Assembly: GCA_905250025.1 (NCBI GenBank)
Contig: CAJNOJ010000003.1
Location: forward strand, 971,032-1,035,031
Source: Adineta ricciae
Taxonomy: Eukaryota; Rotifera; Eurotatoria; Adinetida; Adinetidae
Reading direction: 5' to 3'
Length of the DNA stretch: 64,000 nucleotides
Made by a program: the position numbers and the translations under genes. A model generated the notes under the pieces. The model made no database searches. It saw only the letters and a list, made by a program, of their open reading frames with translations, and was not told where the DNA came from. Within the stretch, counting starts at the first letter, position 1; each line of letters opens with the position of its first letter. Positions 50,185 to 60,841 of this stretch are shown here, piece by piece.

Positions 50185-52528
50185 ATGTTCAGGAAGTGGC
50201 TTTTCTTGTTATTGTTCTCTTTTCTTGAAGACTTTTGCGAAACAGACGACTGTCGTCGTGGTGATTGTGAATTAGTACGGCAACCTACAGGTTTAATAAA
50301 GAAAAATTGTCATTGTGCAAAAGTAAATAGTTCAACCGGATTTTGAGGTCATCGATTGAGCTTTATTGTCTAGGGTGTTTGTGGTGAGACATGCCAACGT
50401 TTGTGTAATACTACATCCGCATGTGATGCGAATCCATGTTGGTTTGGTGGTATTTGTGTTGACGTTGCCAATTTCGATCATGTTTGTCTCTGTCCACCGA
50501 ATCATTCTGGTAAAGACTGCCGAGTTTTACTTTCGTGCCAAGCCAACAGTTGTTGGAACGGTGGTATCTGTATCGAAACTGGTCTGTGGAAGGAAACGTG
50601 TCCTGTTAAACATGAACATATGCCCGTTTCTCTTTTAGCGTATGGTGCACGTTGTAACTGCTCGGGTGGCTATTCGGGTGAATATTGTCAATATAAAACG
50701 GCTAAATCAACATCAGCACCAAAACGAAATGGAACATTACCACGTGTTGAATATAAGCAATTTGACGCGGAAACATTAGCAGTCATTGCGACTTTAGGAA
50801 ATGCAGCTAATGATGAACCAGCACAGCGAACTGGTGATTTGAGTGAAAATGTAGTTGTTGCGTCGGGTAACCATTCGCAATTTGTTTTCTGCTTAACTAA
50901 TCCATGTGAAAATGGTGGAACTTGTTTTGTTACAAACACCGCAACAACCAAAGTGCGATTTTCTATACAGAGAGAGAGAGAGAGAGAAATTAGAATGTTT
51001 GTTTTTGTTCTAACTTTTGCTAGGGCATTTGCGTTTGCCGTGATGGTTATGTGGGAGATTATTGTGAAGTGTTGTTTAATACGACATCTCCGACATTTCG
51101 ATTTCCAACCGGTTATTGTTCATCGAGTCCATGCTTGAATGATGGCTCTTGCGTTGAAGTCGGAGAGCTTCAAGGTTACTGTCGATGCACAGCTGAATAT
51201 CGAGGTCTCTACTGTGAAATATCGGTTCGAGCTGTGAGCTGTAATCCAAATCCTTGGTAAGAAACTACTTCTAATAGAGTGATTTCCGAATTCGTACATT
51301 TTACTGTAGTAAAAATGGTGGAACGTGTGTTCTGTTGGAAAATAATCAAGGTAAGGAATGAAATATGTTCAGATGTAATTCTTATTGAAACTTTGCTTAG
51401 CACAATGTCTATGCACGCCAGTATTTCGTGGTTTAACTTGTAATCAATTTAGTTACGTGCCTTGCGGCGACGCCACATGTCACGGAACACAAGTAAGATA
51501 AGAAATATCGTGGAAAAGATTTGCTTAAATTTTCTTCTAGGGCGTTTGTGTAGCTAATAAGTGTATCTGCAAAACAGGTTTTGCTGGGCCAAGATGTGAC
51601 TCAACAGACTTTTGTTCAGCATTTCCGTGCTTGAACGGAGGTTTGCTTAATTTCAAATAGATATGAAATATCACAATATTCTCATTTTTAGGTACTTGTA
51701 TTCGAACAAATGAAGAACCCTACGGCGGTTGCAGTTGTCCACCGGAATTTTCCGGACCTACGTGTAGTAACGATCCATGCACCCCATCGCCATGCTTGAA
51801 CGGCGGTTATTGTATACGAAAACCAGATAATCAATTTTACTGTCAATGTCGAAATAAGAATAAAGGCGTTTATTGTGAACGTACGTTACTTTTGAGTATA
51901 ATTGAGTTACAATCTTTTCTATTTAGAGGTGGAATGTTTTCCATCGGATGCAACTGTCGACGTTCTGAACAATGGCAAAGTTGCCTTGTCATCTTTACAA
52001 GTCGGCACACAAGTTCGTGTGATCAACAATCAAGGTCAAATCAGTTATTCACCGATTATTGCTTTTCTTCACCGTGATGTCAATGAACATGCGCTGTACA
52101 AACATATTCGTACGAAGACATCGTTCATCGAATTGTCACGACGTCATCTCATTCATCGTCGTAAAGACGGTTTCGTTTGGGCAGAGAAATTAGCCGTAGG
52201 TGATGAAATTCTCGTTTCCACATCTTCACATACAAACGAAACTCAATGGGAGGTGATTAATGAAATCAATGATGTCGTCAAACAAGGTCTTATGGCTCCG
52301 TTAACTGAACAAGGTACAATCATTGTGAATAATGTTCATGCATCTTGTTATGCACTGGTCAAATCACATCAAGTCGCCCATTTTGCATTGGCACCCTACC
52401 GACTCTACCATCGATTGTTTGGTTCTCTCTTACAAAGGCATCCAATGACGACGCCTATTCTTTCTTATGCAAATGTTCTCCTACATTTCTTCAAGAACTT
52501 ACCTGTTGCAAAAGACCTGATATTCTAA
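50185..52528 (+). CDS. EGF-repeat protein with C-terminal Hedgehog-type Hint (Hog) domain
   Basis: Nine exons encode about 630 residues. ATG 50185 starts a signal peptide (MFRKWLFLLLFSFL). After a Cys-rich lead come eight EGF-like modules of Notch/Delta type, such as CDANPCWFGGICVDVANFDH, CLTNPCENGGTC, CSSSPCLNDGSC, CSAFPCLNGGTC and CTPSPCLNGGYC. Between EGF modules 3 and 4 lies a non-EGF linker of about 60 residues. The last 197 residues (from Cys 51935-51937) form a Hint domain of the Hedgehog class: CFPSDATV, VGTQVRVINNQGQISYS, SRRHLIH, APLTEQGTIIVNNVHASCYA and VAHFALAPYRLYHRLF. Hedgehog's own N-terminal signalling domain is absent. Hedgehog Hint domains cleave themselves off and attach cholesterol to the released part; here the EGF region would be the cargo. 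Residue 46 is His instead of Asp, and residue -1 is Glu instead of Gly, so the chemistry may differ. All introns are about 50 bp with GT-AG ends. Confidence 0.9.
50969..50987. repeat. (AG)n microsatellite in an EGF-Hint intron
   Basis: About nine AG dinucleotides lie inside the intron between EGF module 4 exons, close to its 5' splice site. Confidence 0.8.
51927..52528 (+). other. Hint/Hog autoprocessing domain exon
   Basis: This exon supplies the whole Hint domain plus the two residues before it, so exon and domain borders coincide, as expected for exon shuffling. Nucleophile Cys at 51935-51937; His at position 46 (52070-52072); Ser/His of the T-x-x-H-like motif at 52136-52138 and 52145-52147. 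The sterol-recognition-like tail is shorter than in Hedgehog, with SYANVLLHFFKNL in place of the usual HWYA-containing helix. Confidence 0.88.
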
Positions 52529-52770
52529 GCGATTAAATCACTCGTAGAGATATAACTATTACCGATATACACACAGACAAAACACAAAACAGTAGTCGTA
52601 GACATTGTTTGCCATTAATCACCATATGTTGTTTGAATCTTTTGTTTTTTTTTTCAATTAGAATTAATAAATCATTTTGATTTTTGCAAAATCATTCAAA
52701 TGTCTTACTTATCTTCATTTATTGAAATAGTCATCATAATTAAGTCGTACGGAATGAACTGGCATGAATA

Positions 52771-53640
52771 TTAACGTCTGCCATATATCAGTTGATGTTT
52801 TGGTGATAACTTATTTTTGCTAGTACGATAGTTTTGACGATTCGATTGTATCCATACAAAGGGATTCTTTGTTCTGGGTGGACAAAATGATAATTCCTCT
52901 TTTAATGCATATATTTCCATTTGCGTCTGGCGCCATTCAGAAATCTGTCTCGATACAATTTCAGTTAGTGTTTTACGCACTCGGTCATGAATCTCATCAA
53001 TCACTCTTAAATCGCTATGAATTTTTGTTATAAATTTTTCATAAAATAATGCACTTTTTCGACACAGTTCGAAAGTTTAACATATGGTAATAGCGTGGAG
53101 GTGAATAATACAACATTTCATTCTCTAGCGTTTCCGGTGTTGATGTGAGCGCTCGAATATTTGACAACAGTTCTTGCATTTCCAGCATTGTTTCATTACG
53201 TTTCTTTTGTAGTTTCGATACTAGTACCCTTAGTTCTTGTTCTATAAGTGCACGTGTGATTTGCACTATATAAATTATGTAACGAATCTTTTACCTTCAT
53301 TCGCAGCTTGCAAGGTATTTTGTTCGTATTTACATATGTCGTTCTAAAAACGAGCGTACATGACCGCTTGCACATATTTTCGAATTGGAAAAAGGAACCT
53401 TTCCTCGTCAGATCTTGCCGAATTAGTAGCCTTGCTAATGGGTTGGCTGTAGTTAGATGGTTGTTCCAAGGACCGTGTTATGTCTTTATTCGCTACAGAG
53501 TTTTTTAGCGATGAGTCGTTAATTCTTTTTGCTTTGGTCTCAAGTCTATGCATAATTTCGTTCAGAGGCGTCAGAAGGAATGGTTGGCATGTTGAAAAAC
53601 AATACTCAGCAATCTTATATATATATATGATGACGAAGAC
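52771..53640 (-). CDS. Coiled-coil protein, model incomplete
   Basis: Coding-like helical sequence appears in at least two blocks on the minus strand. An upstream block contains LNEIMHRLETKAKRINDSSL, and a downstream block ALIEQELRVLVSKLQKKRNE ... MLEMQELLSNIRALTSTPET ... VIDEIHDRVRKTLTEIVSRQ ... ISEWRQTQMEIYALKEELSF, ending at a stop at 52771 after a basic tail. Heptad-like spacing predicts a coiled coil; no signal peptide or membrane helix. No family was recognised; a ciliary or centrosomal coiled-coil protein is possible. The junction near 53260-53360 (NDICKYEQNTLQAANE) would need introns of about 30 bp, shorter than others here, so the model is uncertain and partial decay cannot be excluded. 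Confidence 0.5.
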
Positions 53641-53664
53641 GCGGCGCAAATAATTTATGTGCAC

Positions 53665-54416
53665 TCAGAATAAACATAATGAACCAATAGACTTGATCGA
53701 TTACATCCGTTTTGGTTAAATCATATGTTTCCTTTATCATACCTATTGCCAATCGAACAGCCATGTCTTAGAGATCGACTGGTCTGATTATTAGAAAATA
53801 TCCTATTAACATAGGATTGTAAGCCATTGTAGAATGAATTAACGGTACACATTTTTGATATAGTACATGCTAAATAATCTTCTGGTGGCACATGAGTATT
53901 CAGTGTAACGCGTACACTTTCGTTTTATGTAGAACTGTGGAAATAAATGCCTCTTCAGCTTTCGTTCTTTCACGTTATATCATTGTAATTTCCCAACAAA
54001 TACAACACACATGACTCAGCCGTGGTCTTTCACCAATGCATCTGTCACCCTTCTCCTAAGGTTTCTGACGTAATAAAACAATGTATTGTTCGATAATTTC
54101 TGTCAGTGAACATTCGCTTACTGATACACACGCACTTTTCTTCAGTTTTCATGCTGCATGAGAGCAGAGTTCTTCGTAACAACAATGAATATAAATACGA
54201 ATGCATACACATATCTCGTTCGTTTCTTTATTTCTGTTAGAACAAATGCATCTATCATGGGCAAGTGTCTATTAAGCGATAAAAGAATAAGAATAATATG
54301 CACAACTGTCTGGGAGATATATGTACGTCATCACCTTCTCTACAAATACAGATATAAACAAGTGAAAGCTTCTAGTCTGCTTTATAATCTATTCAACCAG
54401 GAAAAGGAATAAACAA
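53665..54416. other. Intergenic, about 0.75 kb
   Basis: Divergent spacer between the coiled-coil gene and the secreted-protein gene. A TA-dinucleotide run lies just to its left at about 53615-53628. A TATA-like TTTATAATCT near 54380 is about 35 bp upstream of the ATG at 54417. The 84-codon plus frame at 54158-54412 has no similarity. Confidence 0.45.
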
Positions 54417-55293
54417 TGTGGTCTCGACAATTGTTTCTTGTTTGGATCTTAGCTGTAACTGTTCTTGCAACACAAAGTCACGTTATTCATGTACACTTCG
54501 TATCAGACGAAAAGTATTTTTTTCAATCTAGTTGTATTTTTCACTTAGAAACGTGGTCTTATTTCAAAATTATTCGGTGGTAGTTCAAAATCCACTAAGG
54601 ATATCGATGCGAATATGTCACCACGTGAACGATCGAAACTTCGTGAATTATTGAAGAATCCAGTCGTGATCACCATGCTCAGTAAATTCCATCGCAAATC
54701 TCCTCTTTCTATTTGCAATTTTTGGTCTCGAAATACTTTTAGGTGCTGCCATCGGCATGGTTGTTCAACAAGCACTAGCTGCAAAGAACATGGATGACGT
54801 CTGTGAAAATAAATACGTTAAAATGGCGTACATGGCTGGCGGTGTCAATCCCCAAATTCAACAGGCTTTGAATTTACTTGGTTGTAATGGACCTAATCGC
54901 AAATTTGGAGGTGACAAGAATAAATCAAAAGATAAGTACGGTGTCACAACAACTCCAGCGAATCGAAATGCTCAGGGAGAGGATGAAGATGATGATGATA
55001 ATGAAGGTGCAGCTGATAATCAAGATGACGATCAAGAGGAAAATGCTGGTTTACAAAGCGGTCTTCCACCGGAGAAACAATCGAAATTGACTCAATTGCT
55101 CAGTATCGCGCGTGGCGAAAAAGGTGCCAAACGCAATTTTGTCAAGGGCCTTTTTGGTTTAAATAAGAAAGACAAAACATTCAAGAAAGGGCAGAAATTG
55201 CCAGCATCAACATATACATTAGATAAGGACGATGCTAATTCATTGAAAGATTTGGAAAATGAAATCGAAAAAGCAAACAAAGGTATTCACTAA
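54417..55293 (+). CDS. Secreted protein with Asp/Glu-rich linker, unrecognised
   Basis: Three exons encode about 240 residues. Exon 1 (from ATG 54417) gives a signal peptide, MWSRQLFLVWILAVTVLATQ. Exon 2 starts KRGLISKLFGGSSKSTK, so a dibasic site follows the signal region directly. It continues SPRERSKLRELLKNPVVITM and joins through the intron near 54685-54742 to SAAIGMVVQQALAAKNMDDV, with two Cys further on (VCENKY, LLGC). The middle is acidic (EDEDDDDNEGAADNQDDDQE). The C-terminal third is Lys-rich and helical, with FVKGLFGLNKKDKTFKKGQK echoing ISKLFGG near the N-terminus. The exact donor of intron 1 is uncertain (GTTATT or GTACAC). AATAAATTC follows the stop closely. No family is recognised; the two amphipathic basic segments could act on membranes, which is speculation. 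Confidence 0.7.
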
Positions 55294-55550
55294 ACTTCTT
55301 GTTTTGCTTAATTGACTATGTATCTGATTCTAATAAATTCAAATAAATTCGAATTTTTACAGCAAACTGTTTTTTCATCTCTATTCGCATTCTATCGAGG
55401 AGAAAAAGAAAACGAGAGATTCATGTATATCATCGAAAGAGAGAAGAGAAAGTAGATACATCAACACTAGGAGAGACAATATCTACCACTTTCGAATTCA
55501 TAACTGACAACAACGATATTCTTAGAAGCAGCAACAAAAGAGAAACAATC

Positions 55551-55809
55551 ATGAGTTCATCGGCAGCAAGTCAGTATCTTGAGTTTCGAATTCTGTATTG
55601 TTCGATGGAAACTTTCTTTTCATTTAGCTGATAAAACCGTGACAGCAGCTGACATTGCTGATGCCAAAATCGCTGGTAAGGAAACTCCAGCAAGCGACCC
55701 ACACAAGAAAGCGGATGCTGAAAATCAAGGCCAACTTTCAGGTGATCAATCAACTATTCGGGAAACGCCTGTTGCTCCAGTGGGTGCAACGACTAAATCA
55801 GCGAAATGA
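55551..55809 (+). CDS. Small hydrophilic LEA-like protein
   Basis: Two exons (55551-55569, 55628-55809) join as MSSSAA-T-DKTVTAADIAD and encode 66 residues. The product is rich in Ala, Thr, Lys, Asp, Gln, Gly and Ser, and lacks Cys, Trp, Phe and Tyr, so it should be disordered and highly soluble. DKTVTAADIADAKIAGKETP has some likeness to the seed-maturation-protein type of LEA repeats, but one short segment does not prove the family. In a desiccation-tolerant rotifer a protective role is plausible; this is inference from composition. The 58-bp intron has a GTCAGT donor and TTTCATTTAG acceptor. The gene is in line with its plus-strand neighbours. Confidence 0.65.
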
Positions 55810-56301
55810 GAGATTATCATGCTGATGAAATTGATGCATGAGTGTGCATGTAGTTTGACCGATATCTTTACTATGATTTCAAATATTCAAGCTGTATTCT
55901 TAATCCAGCAATGGCGCGATAGAATTATTTCATTTCTGAATGAATAAATAAACTTTTTTATATTGTGAAATAAAAATGAACTCTATCAGTTTATAGAGTG
56001 TTTTGTTGCGACAAAAAGGCGATTTATCATTTGTGACATGCAAGCAGATAAAGCTTGTGTTGATAGATAGGATTGATACAATGATGATATCGATATTAAC
56101 TTGTTTGTACAAAAAGGACCATAATGTCAACTGAGTAGTGTTCTATGCTTGTCGAATAATGTCGACTGACAGTTAGCGCAATCTATCATGACGTATCAAT
56201 AGATTCGTTCATTGATGAATGAATAACAGCTGACAAGTGAAAATAAATAACGTAGTTAGTCTTAGTCTATTAGACTTTCGTTTACGTACAATTTTATATG
56301 C
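55810..56301. other. Intergenic, about 0.5 kb
   Basis: Contains an AATAAATAAAC polyadenylation region near 55943 for the upstream gene and the 5' flank of TM2D1. No coding potential seen. Confidence 0.5.
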
Positions 56302-57022
56302 ATGCTGCTCCGTATTCTATGTTTATGTCTATTAATCGTAAATCCAGTTGATCTATCCAATATCGAACAAGAGCAAATAACTCGCCTTAAATGTAGTGAT
56401 TTGTTAGTTGGTCAATATCGTTGCCAACATCCGACAATAGATGAATCTACTCAAGAACCACGAGGTTGTAAACGATACAATTATACTTGGAATGATGAAG
56501 TGAAGTTCGTTGATATGGCTCCTATTCAGTGCTATACAGCACCAGGGATTGTTTGTGACGGTGGTGTTTACAATGACACACTTGATGGATATGTATTCGA
56601 AAGAAATACATCGTGTCGATGGACAAATGGAAAATACTATCGAACAACGTTGGCTTTGTCATTATTTCTCGGTATGAAGTTTCTTGTTTCGATGGCAAAA
56701 CTAAAGATTTTCATTTTCGATTAGGTGTTTTTGGTATTGATCGTCTCTATCTGGGATATTATGTCACTGGTTTATTGAAACTATTCACGTGCGGTTTTAT
56801 GTTAGTAGGTGCTCTAGTCGATTTTTTGTAAGTAGAACAAGATTTTTAATGATTCGATCAAAATGTTCTGTTTTGTTTTCTTGCTTTCGATAAAGATTGA
56901 TTGCACTTCAAGTTTTGACTCCTGCAGATGGTTCGCATTATATTATTGATTATTACGGACCACGTCTACTTTGGACGGAGTTCAACGAAACTCGAACTTA
57001 TTTAAAACCGCAACATTATTAA
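56302..57022 (+). CDS. TM2D1: TM2 domain protein 1 (beta-amyloid-binding protein family)
   Basis: Three exons encode about 200 residues. A signal peptide (LLRILCLCLLIVNPVDL) precedes a Cys-rich ectodomain: CSDLLVGQYRCQHPTIDEST, QEPRGCKRYNYTW, IQCYTAPGIVCDG and TSCRWTNGKYYRTTLALSLF. The TM2 domain proper has two membrane helices around the conserved loop GIDRLYLGYYVTGLLKLFTC, then GALVDFLLIALQVL, followed by ADGSHYIIDYYGPRL as in TM2D1. The DRF-type motif is DRL here. TM2D proteins of flies (almondex, amrita, biscotti) support Notch signalling at the surface; the molecular role is unknown. Introns near 56673-56724 and 56829-56895 restore LGVFG and FLLIA. The start ATG 56302 directly opens the signal peptide. 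Confidence 0.92.
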
Positions 57023-57302
57023 TCCAGTTGCTTTTTGTACATATCTTTCTTTTCTTGTTAAATCTATTTTTGTTCACATTCTCGTCTGTCATACGAAAAA
57101 TGCAAGTCAGGTGTTCTTGATGATTTTTTTCCAACGATAAAAGCATTCTAAATACAACTGTTTATTGTTTGTAGATTGTCAATACTAAGATAGACAGTGC
57201 ATCTATCGTGAAATTCTAATGCTTGTCAAAATAAGAAAAAAGCGGCTCACTTTTCCCACCATGTTATTCGATATTTCCCTTTCTAGATATAAAGTTTCAT
57301 CA

Positions 57303-58617
57303 ATGCGTATGATTCCTGTCGTCGTAGTTTTTCTACTCACTGTTCTTACGAAATCTTCTCATTGCTCGGTTCCATTCGTGATCAATCCCGGTTGTGATTT
57401 ACCTGAATGTTTACTTCCAGGTTATCCAGCTATATTCTATGCATATCATTATCTTGCCGATGTTACGATTCACATTCTGTATTCGTCATTGGATGAACTA
57501 ACGATCAGTATTATTCAAACGAAGAAAGGTTACGGTCCACATTTGAATTACACAGCTTTGTTTTCGGGAAATTATTCGGGCGCTATTTCGTTTGCCGACA
57601 CAGTTCCACTCAATTCGTTCTCACTAATCGCTCGACGTTTAATGCAATTCGATGATAAAAACGACACAGGCATTTTGAATGAGAATGATGCGTCGATACA
57701 ATCCTATTGGTTAAATGATTTGCATACAAACCTGACTCGTGATAATAAGAACGTAACGCAACCATCATTTCAATTACCATTGAAAAATGTAAATCTAGAA
57801 TTTTCATGAAACAAGAGGATAGCACATTTGGTTTAGATAACTGGCTTATTGACGATTGATATCAACTATCCCGGTGAGGACACACGTGATACTAAATTTC
57901 CAAAACTACGTTCTTCACCCAAAAGTTACTTTCTAAATATCGCTCTACAGGCTGATAACATCACGTCAAAGAACACACGATTTGCTATGGAATACTATCT
58001 GATACAGTTAGGTGTCGAAGGTACACAACTGTCAACATCAAAGTATATCGATGATCAATATACACCGGGTAAGCACTGCTCATAATTTCACTCGTTCATC
58101 ATATTCCTTCTAGGTATATTCAATGTCTGGCAAATCAAATCTCGCAGTCCAATATACTCTTCATCGATGTTATGGAAACCAGTTGTCTATCAAAGCGCCG
58201 ATCGTTCTATCGAGAAGAACACACTAATGACGGTATATGATCTAAAGAATAACATCAGCCTCGACCAATCAATTGATCAAGGCATTTTCAAAGCTCTTTA
58301 CAACAAAACATACGTATCAGCATTCAATGTTTCACTCGGCCGAGCAAATGACGGTTTGTTCATATGGTTTCTTCCTCCGTCTATTTATATTTGTTTTGTT
58401 TACAAAAGGTTTTTTCGTGAAATCTAATTATTCGTTTATTCAATTCACAGCTGGCCTAGATATTCTCGAAATGGATTCGATCAAGCAATTTGTTACGCTC
58501 GCACTCGTTTTCAGTCTTCTTCTACCATGTTTAGTCGCCTTCATTGCATTGATCTTTATTATGAAACGTCGGTGTTCACGATCGAATACCGCAGGTTATG
58601 ATGCTATTGATGATTAA
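57303..58617 (+). CDS. GLMP: Glycosylated lysosomal membrane protein (GLMP)
   Basis: GLMP is a heavily glycosylated lysosomal type I membrane protein and partner of the transporter MFSD1. Four exons give about 380 residues. A signal peptide (MIPVVVVFLLTVLTKSSHC) is followed by a luminal domain with many Asn-X-Ser/Thr sites and the conserved blocks NSFSLIARRLMQFDDKNDT, KYIDDQYTPGIFNVWQI, MLWKPVVYQSADRSIE and YVSAFNVSLG. One transmembrane helix near the end (FVTLALVFSLLLPCLVAFIA) is followed by a short tail, SNTAGYDAIDD. GYDAI in the tail resembles the Tyr-based lysosomal sorting signal YxxI of GLMP. The blocks align in order with the human protein. An in-frame ATG exists at 57219, but a CCCTTTCTAG acceptor lies between, so ATG 57303 is preferred. 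Confidence 0.88.
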
Positions 58618-59046
58618 AATACATTCATTCCCAATACTGCGTGTTAACTTATGATATTTCAAAGCGAATTTTCTTTTTTTTTTACTATGCAACTAGCCAA
58701 AAGTTGGATTTTTTATGTTAATAAAACAAGAAAAAGATCTGTTTATATAATAAGACTATTTATACATTGGCGAGGGATCGAATTGATCAAGATAGAACCC
58801 AAACAACTTGAGTTGAATATTGTTAAAAGACAATTATTTTTCCGTCGAGAATAGAAAAGAAATGCTCATGTCACGATCTACCTGGTGCATATATTGAAAA
58901 ACATCTCTCGTGAGTATTTCATGCATTCTTTCTCAATTAATACATAGATCAAAAGCACACAATAAAATAAACCAATTAACTGCCACATTTGTACTTTTTT
59001 ATTTATGAAGATTTGTAATTCATTTGTTGTGAGATATCGTGAATAA
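58618..59046. other. Convergent 3' intergenic region
   Basis: Lies between the GLMP stop (plus) and the stop of the unknown minus-strand gene. AT-rich; short frames only, with no similarity. Probably the two 3' UTRs. Confidence 0.45.
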
Positions 59047-60012
59047 TTAAATAATAGACGTGGCACTACGTTTGTAAGTCGGCAATGGCCGTATGCGGCA
59101 GGCCACTTGTGGATTTTGTGTCCATAGATATCGATGGAAAAGATCTTGTTTAATTTGCTCGAACTCTTCGTATTTCTCCACGATTTTATTACGATTCTCC
59201 TCCGATCGGGGTGGTTGTTTGGCTGATGTAGCTGTTCGATAGCGTGACGTTCGTGGCAGATTAAACTCATGAGCAAAATACTCTGGTCCCAACATGACTA
59301 AGTCAGATAGGAGATAATCTTTTTTCCGCGAACGAGATGATTTATATGTTGACGTGAATGGAAGTTTCCGATGAGTCGGTGAAGATACTCGTGAGAATAC
59401 GTCGAAATTTGATTGATGCGATATAGTCTCTTCACGTAATAAAGGAGATTGGATGGAATCACATCGTACAGTTGGATTTGCTGTTTGCACATCGCTTGTT
59501 TCTTCGGAAATATTTTCAGCGAGAGAAAAACGTGATTGAATTGATGGATAACGCATACGGACGGCGCTAAGAATGGAAAAAGCAGTTGTTGCTAAGGAAA
59601 TGTTACTTGTTTGACTGACACGTATCCCTGTCGGCTGTTGAGTTGAACTTTTTCGATGAAATGACTTCATTGGCGAATGATGAGGAAAACTATGTTCTCG
59701 GGGATGATTACTCGTTATTTGTCTACTTCCAGTAGGTATCGATATGCCATGTCCAGGCTTGGAAACATACACGGAGTTTTCACCTGGAAATTCGATGATG
59801 CAATCTTCAACGCAATCTTCGATGATTGATTTAAATACTTTCGAACATTTCCCATTGACGATGAGTATTTTGTCTGGTGTATGTACCTTCGCTTGTTTAG
59901 CTTCTTGAAAATCTGTTGTTGATGATCGACGTCTTGTCATACTACTCGATCGTGATCGATTGGGTAGATTTAACAAATGAGAACAAATTACACTTTCATG
60001 ACGTGATGACAT
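59047..60012 (-). CDS. Unrecognised Ser/Arg-rich protein
   Basis: A long minus-strand frame gives about 320 residues from ATG 60012. The frame is open a little further, to an acceptor-like CTCGTAG near 60035, so an upstream exon is possible. The N-terminus is Ser/Arg-rich (SRSSSMTRRRSSTTDFQEAK). A compact middle segment carries a possible folded piece (DKILIVNGKCSKVFKSIIED ... CVEDCIIEFPGENSVYV). The C-terminal 100 residues look most conserved: LLSDLVMLGPEYFAHEFNLP, RNKIVEKYEEFEQIKQDLFH and RYLWTQNPQVACRIRPLPTY. No family was recognised. The short aromatic/basic C-terminal motif pattern resembles microtubule-associated ciliary proteins, but that is only an impression. No signal peptide or membrane helix. 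Confidence 0.6.
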   Translation of the reverse strand: MSSRHESVICSHLLNLPNRSRSSSMTRRRSSTTDFQEAKQAKVHTPDKILIVNGKCSKVFKSIIEDCVEDCIIEFPGENSVYVSKPGHGISIPTGSRQITSNHPREHSFPHHSPMKSFHRKSSTQQPTGIRVSQTSNISLATTAFSILSAVRMRYPSIQSRFSLAENISEETSDVQTANPTVRCDSIQSPLLREETISHQSNFDVFSRVSSPTHRKLPFTSTYKSSRSRKKDYLLSDLVMLGPEYFAHEFNLPRTSRYRTATSAKQPPRSEENRNKIVEKYEEFEQIKQDLFHRYLWTQNPQVACRIRPLPTYKRSATSII

Positions 60013-60841
60013 ACTTGATGCCGATTCAGATAAAACTACGAGAAGCAAATAGTACAAAGAAGCAATTCTTCACTTCTGTCACTCATGTAAGGTGTGAACA
60101 GAAAAAAAAACAACACAATCATATATCATTGTCGTCATTCAACTACTTGTTATTTGATAGTTAAATATACACGTTAATATTAGTCAAATACTTCATCAAT
60201 TTTTTTTCTTCCTACGTATTTTCCTTTTCAGGACATCGGAAACGTGAGAATATTCATTAGCTGTCCCCGGTCTGTCTCAACTAATTTCCCTAAAGTTCAG
60301 CGAGTATCGTTCAAATTTCAGTCTCGTTTTTCTTTCAGTGTTTTACACTTGGTTAAAAACGGAAATCGATATTCTACGTAATTATTCATCATCTAATGAA
60401 TCCGATATCGGATTACATAGAGAAGAAGAAAAAGAATGTTTTACCTTCGTCATCCACCACATTGTTGTTCATCTTCTTCTTCTGTTTGTCATCACAATCA
60501 TTCTCCATGCTTTCACTGAAGTACAATTTGAAATAAAAGAGAATTCCTTCGTACATACATTGTTCCGATGCATGCATATAAAGTTGATAATCGAGGCCAA
60601 ATAAATGTATGTAAATGTAACAAAAGGACAAACTTCTCTTTATTAAATTTATTTATTTGCAAAGAAGAAAGACAGTACAAAAATTCATTTTGAAATAAAC
60701 ACGCATGTACGTAGAGAGATCATATGATGAAGTGAAATCAATGCGGTTACATAATCTGTTCGAAGTCGAATATTCTCGAAAATTCTACCAATAAGTGGTC
60801 AAATTTATGCAATCAAAAGCGAAGCAAAATGGCGTTTTCAT
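60013..60841. other. Intergenic, about 0.8 kb
   Basis: Between two minus-strand genes. The 88-codon plus-strand frame at 60338-60604 has a hydrophobic stretch but no family similarity, no TATA and no supporting splice structure. It is left unannotated. Confidence 0.4.

Noticed and set aside
60338..60604. 88-codon plus-strand frame with a hydrophobic stretch
   Set aside because: No similarity, signal-peptide-like N-terminus or splice support; the hydrophobic run is explained by local TTC-rich sequence.
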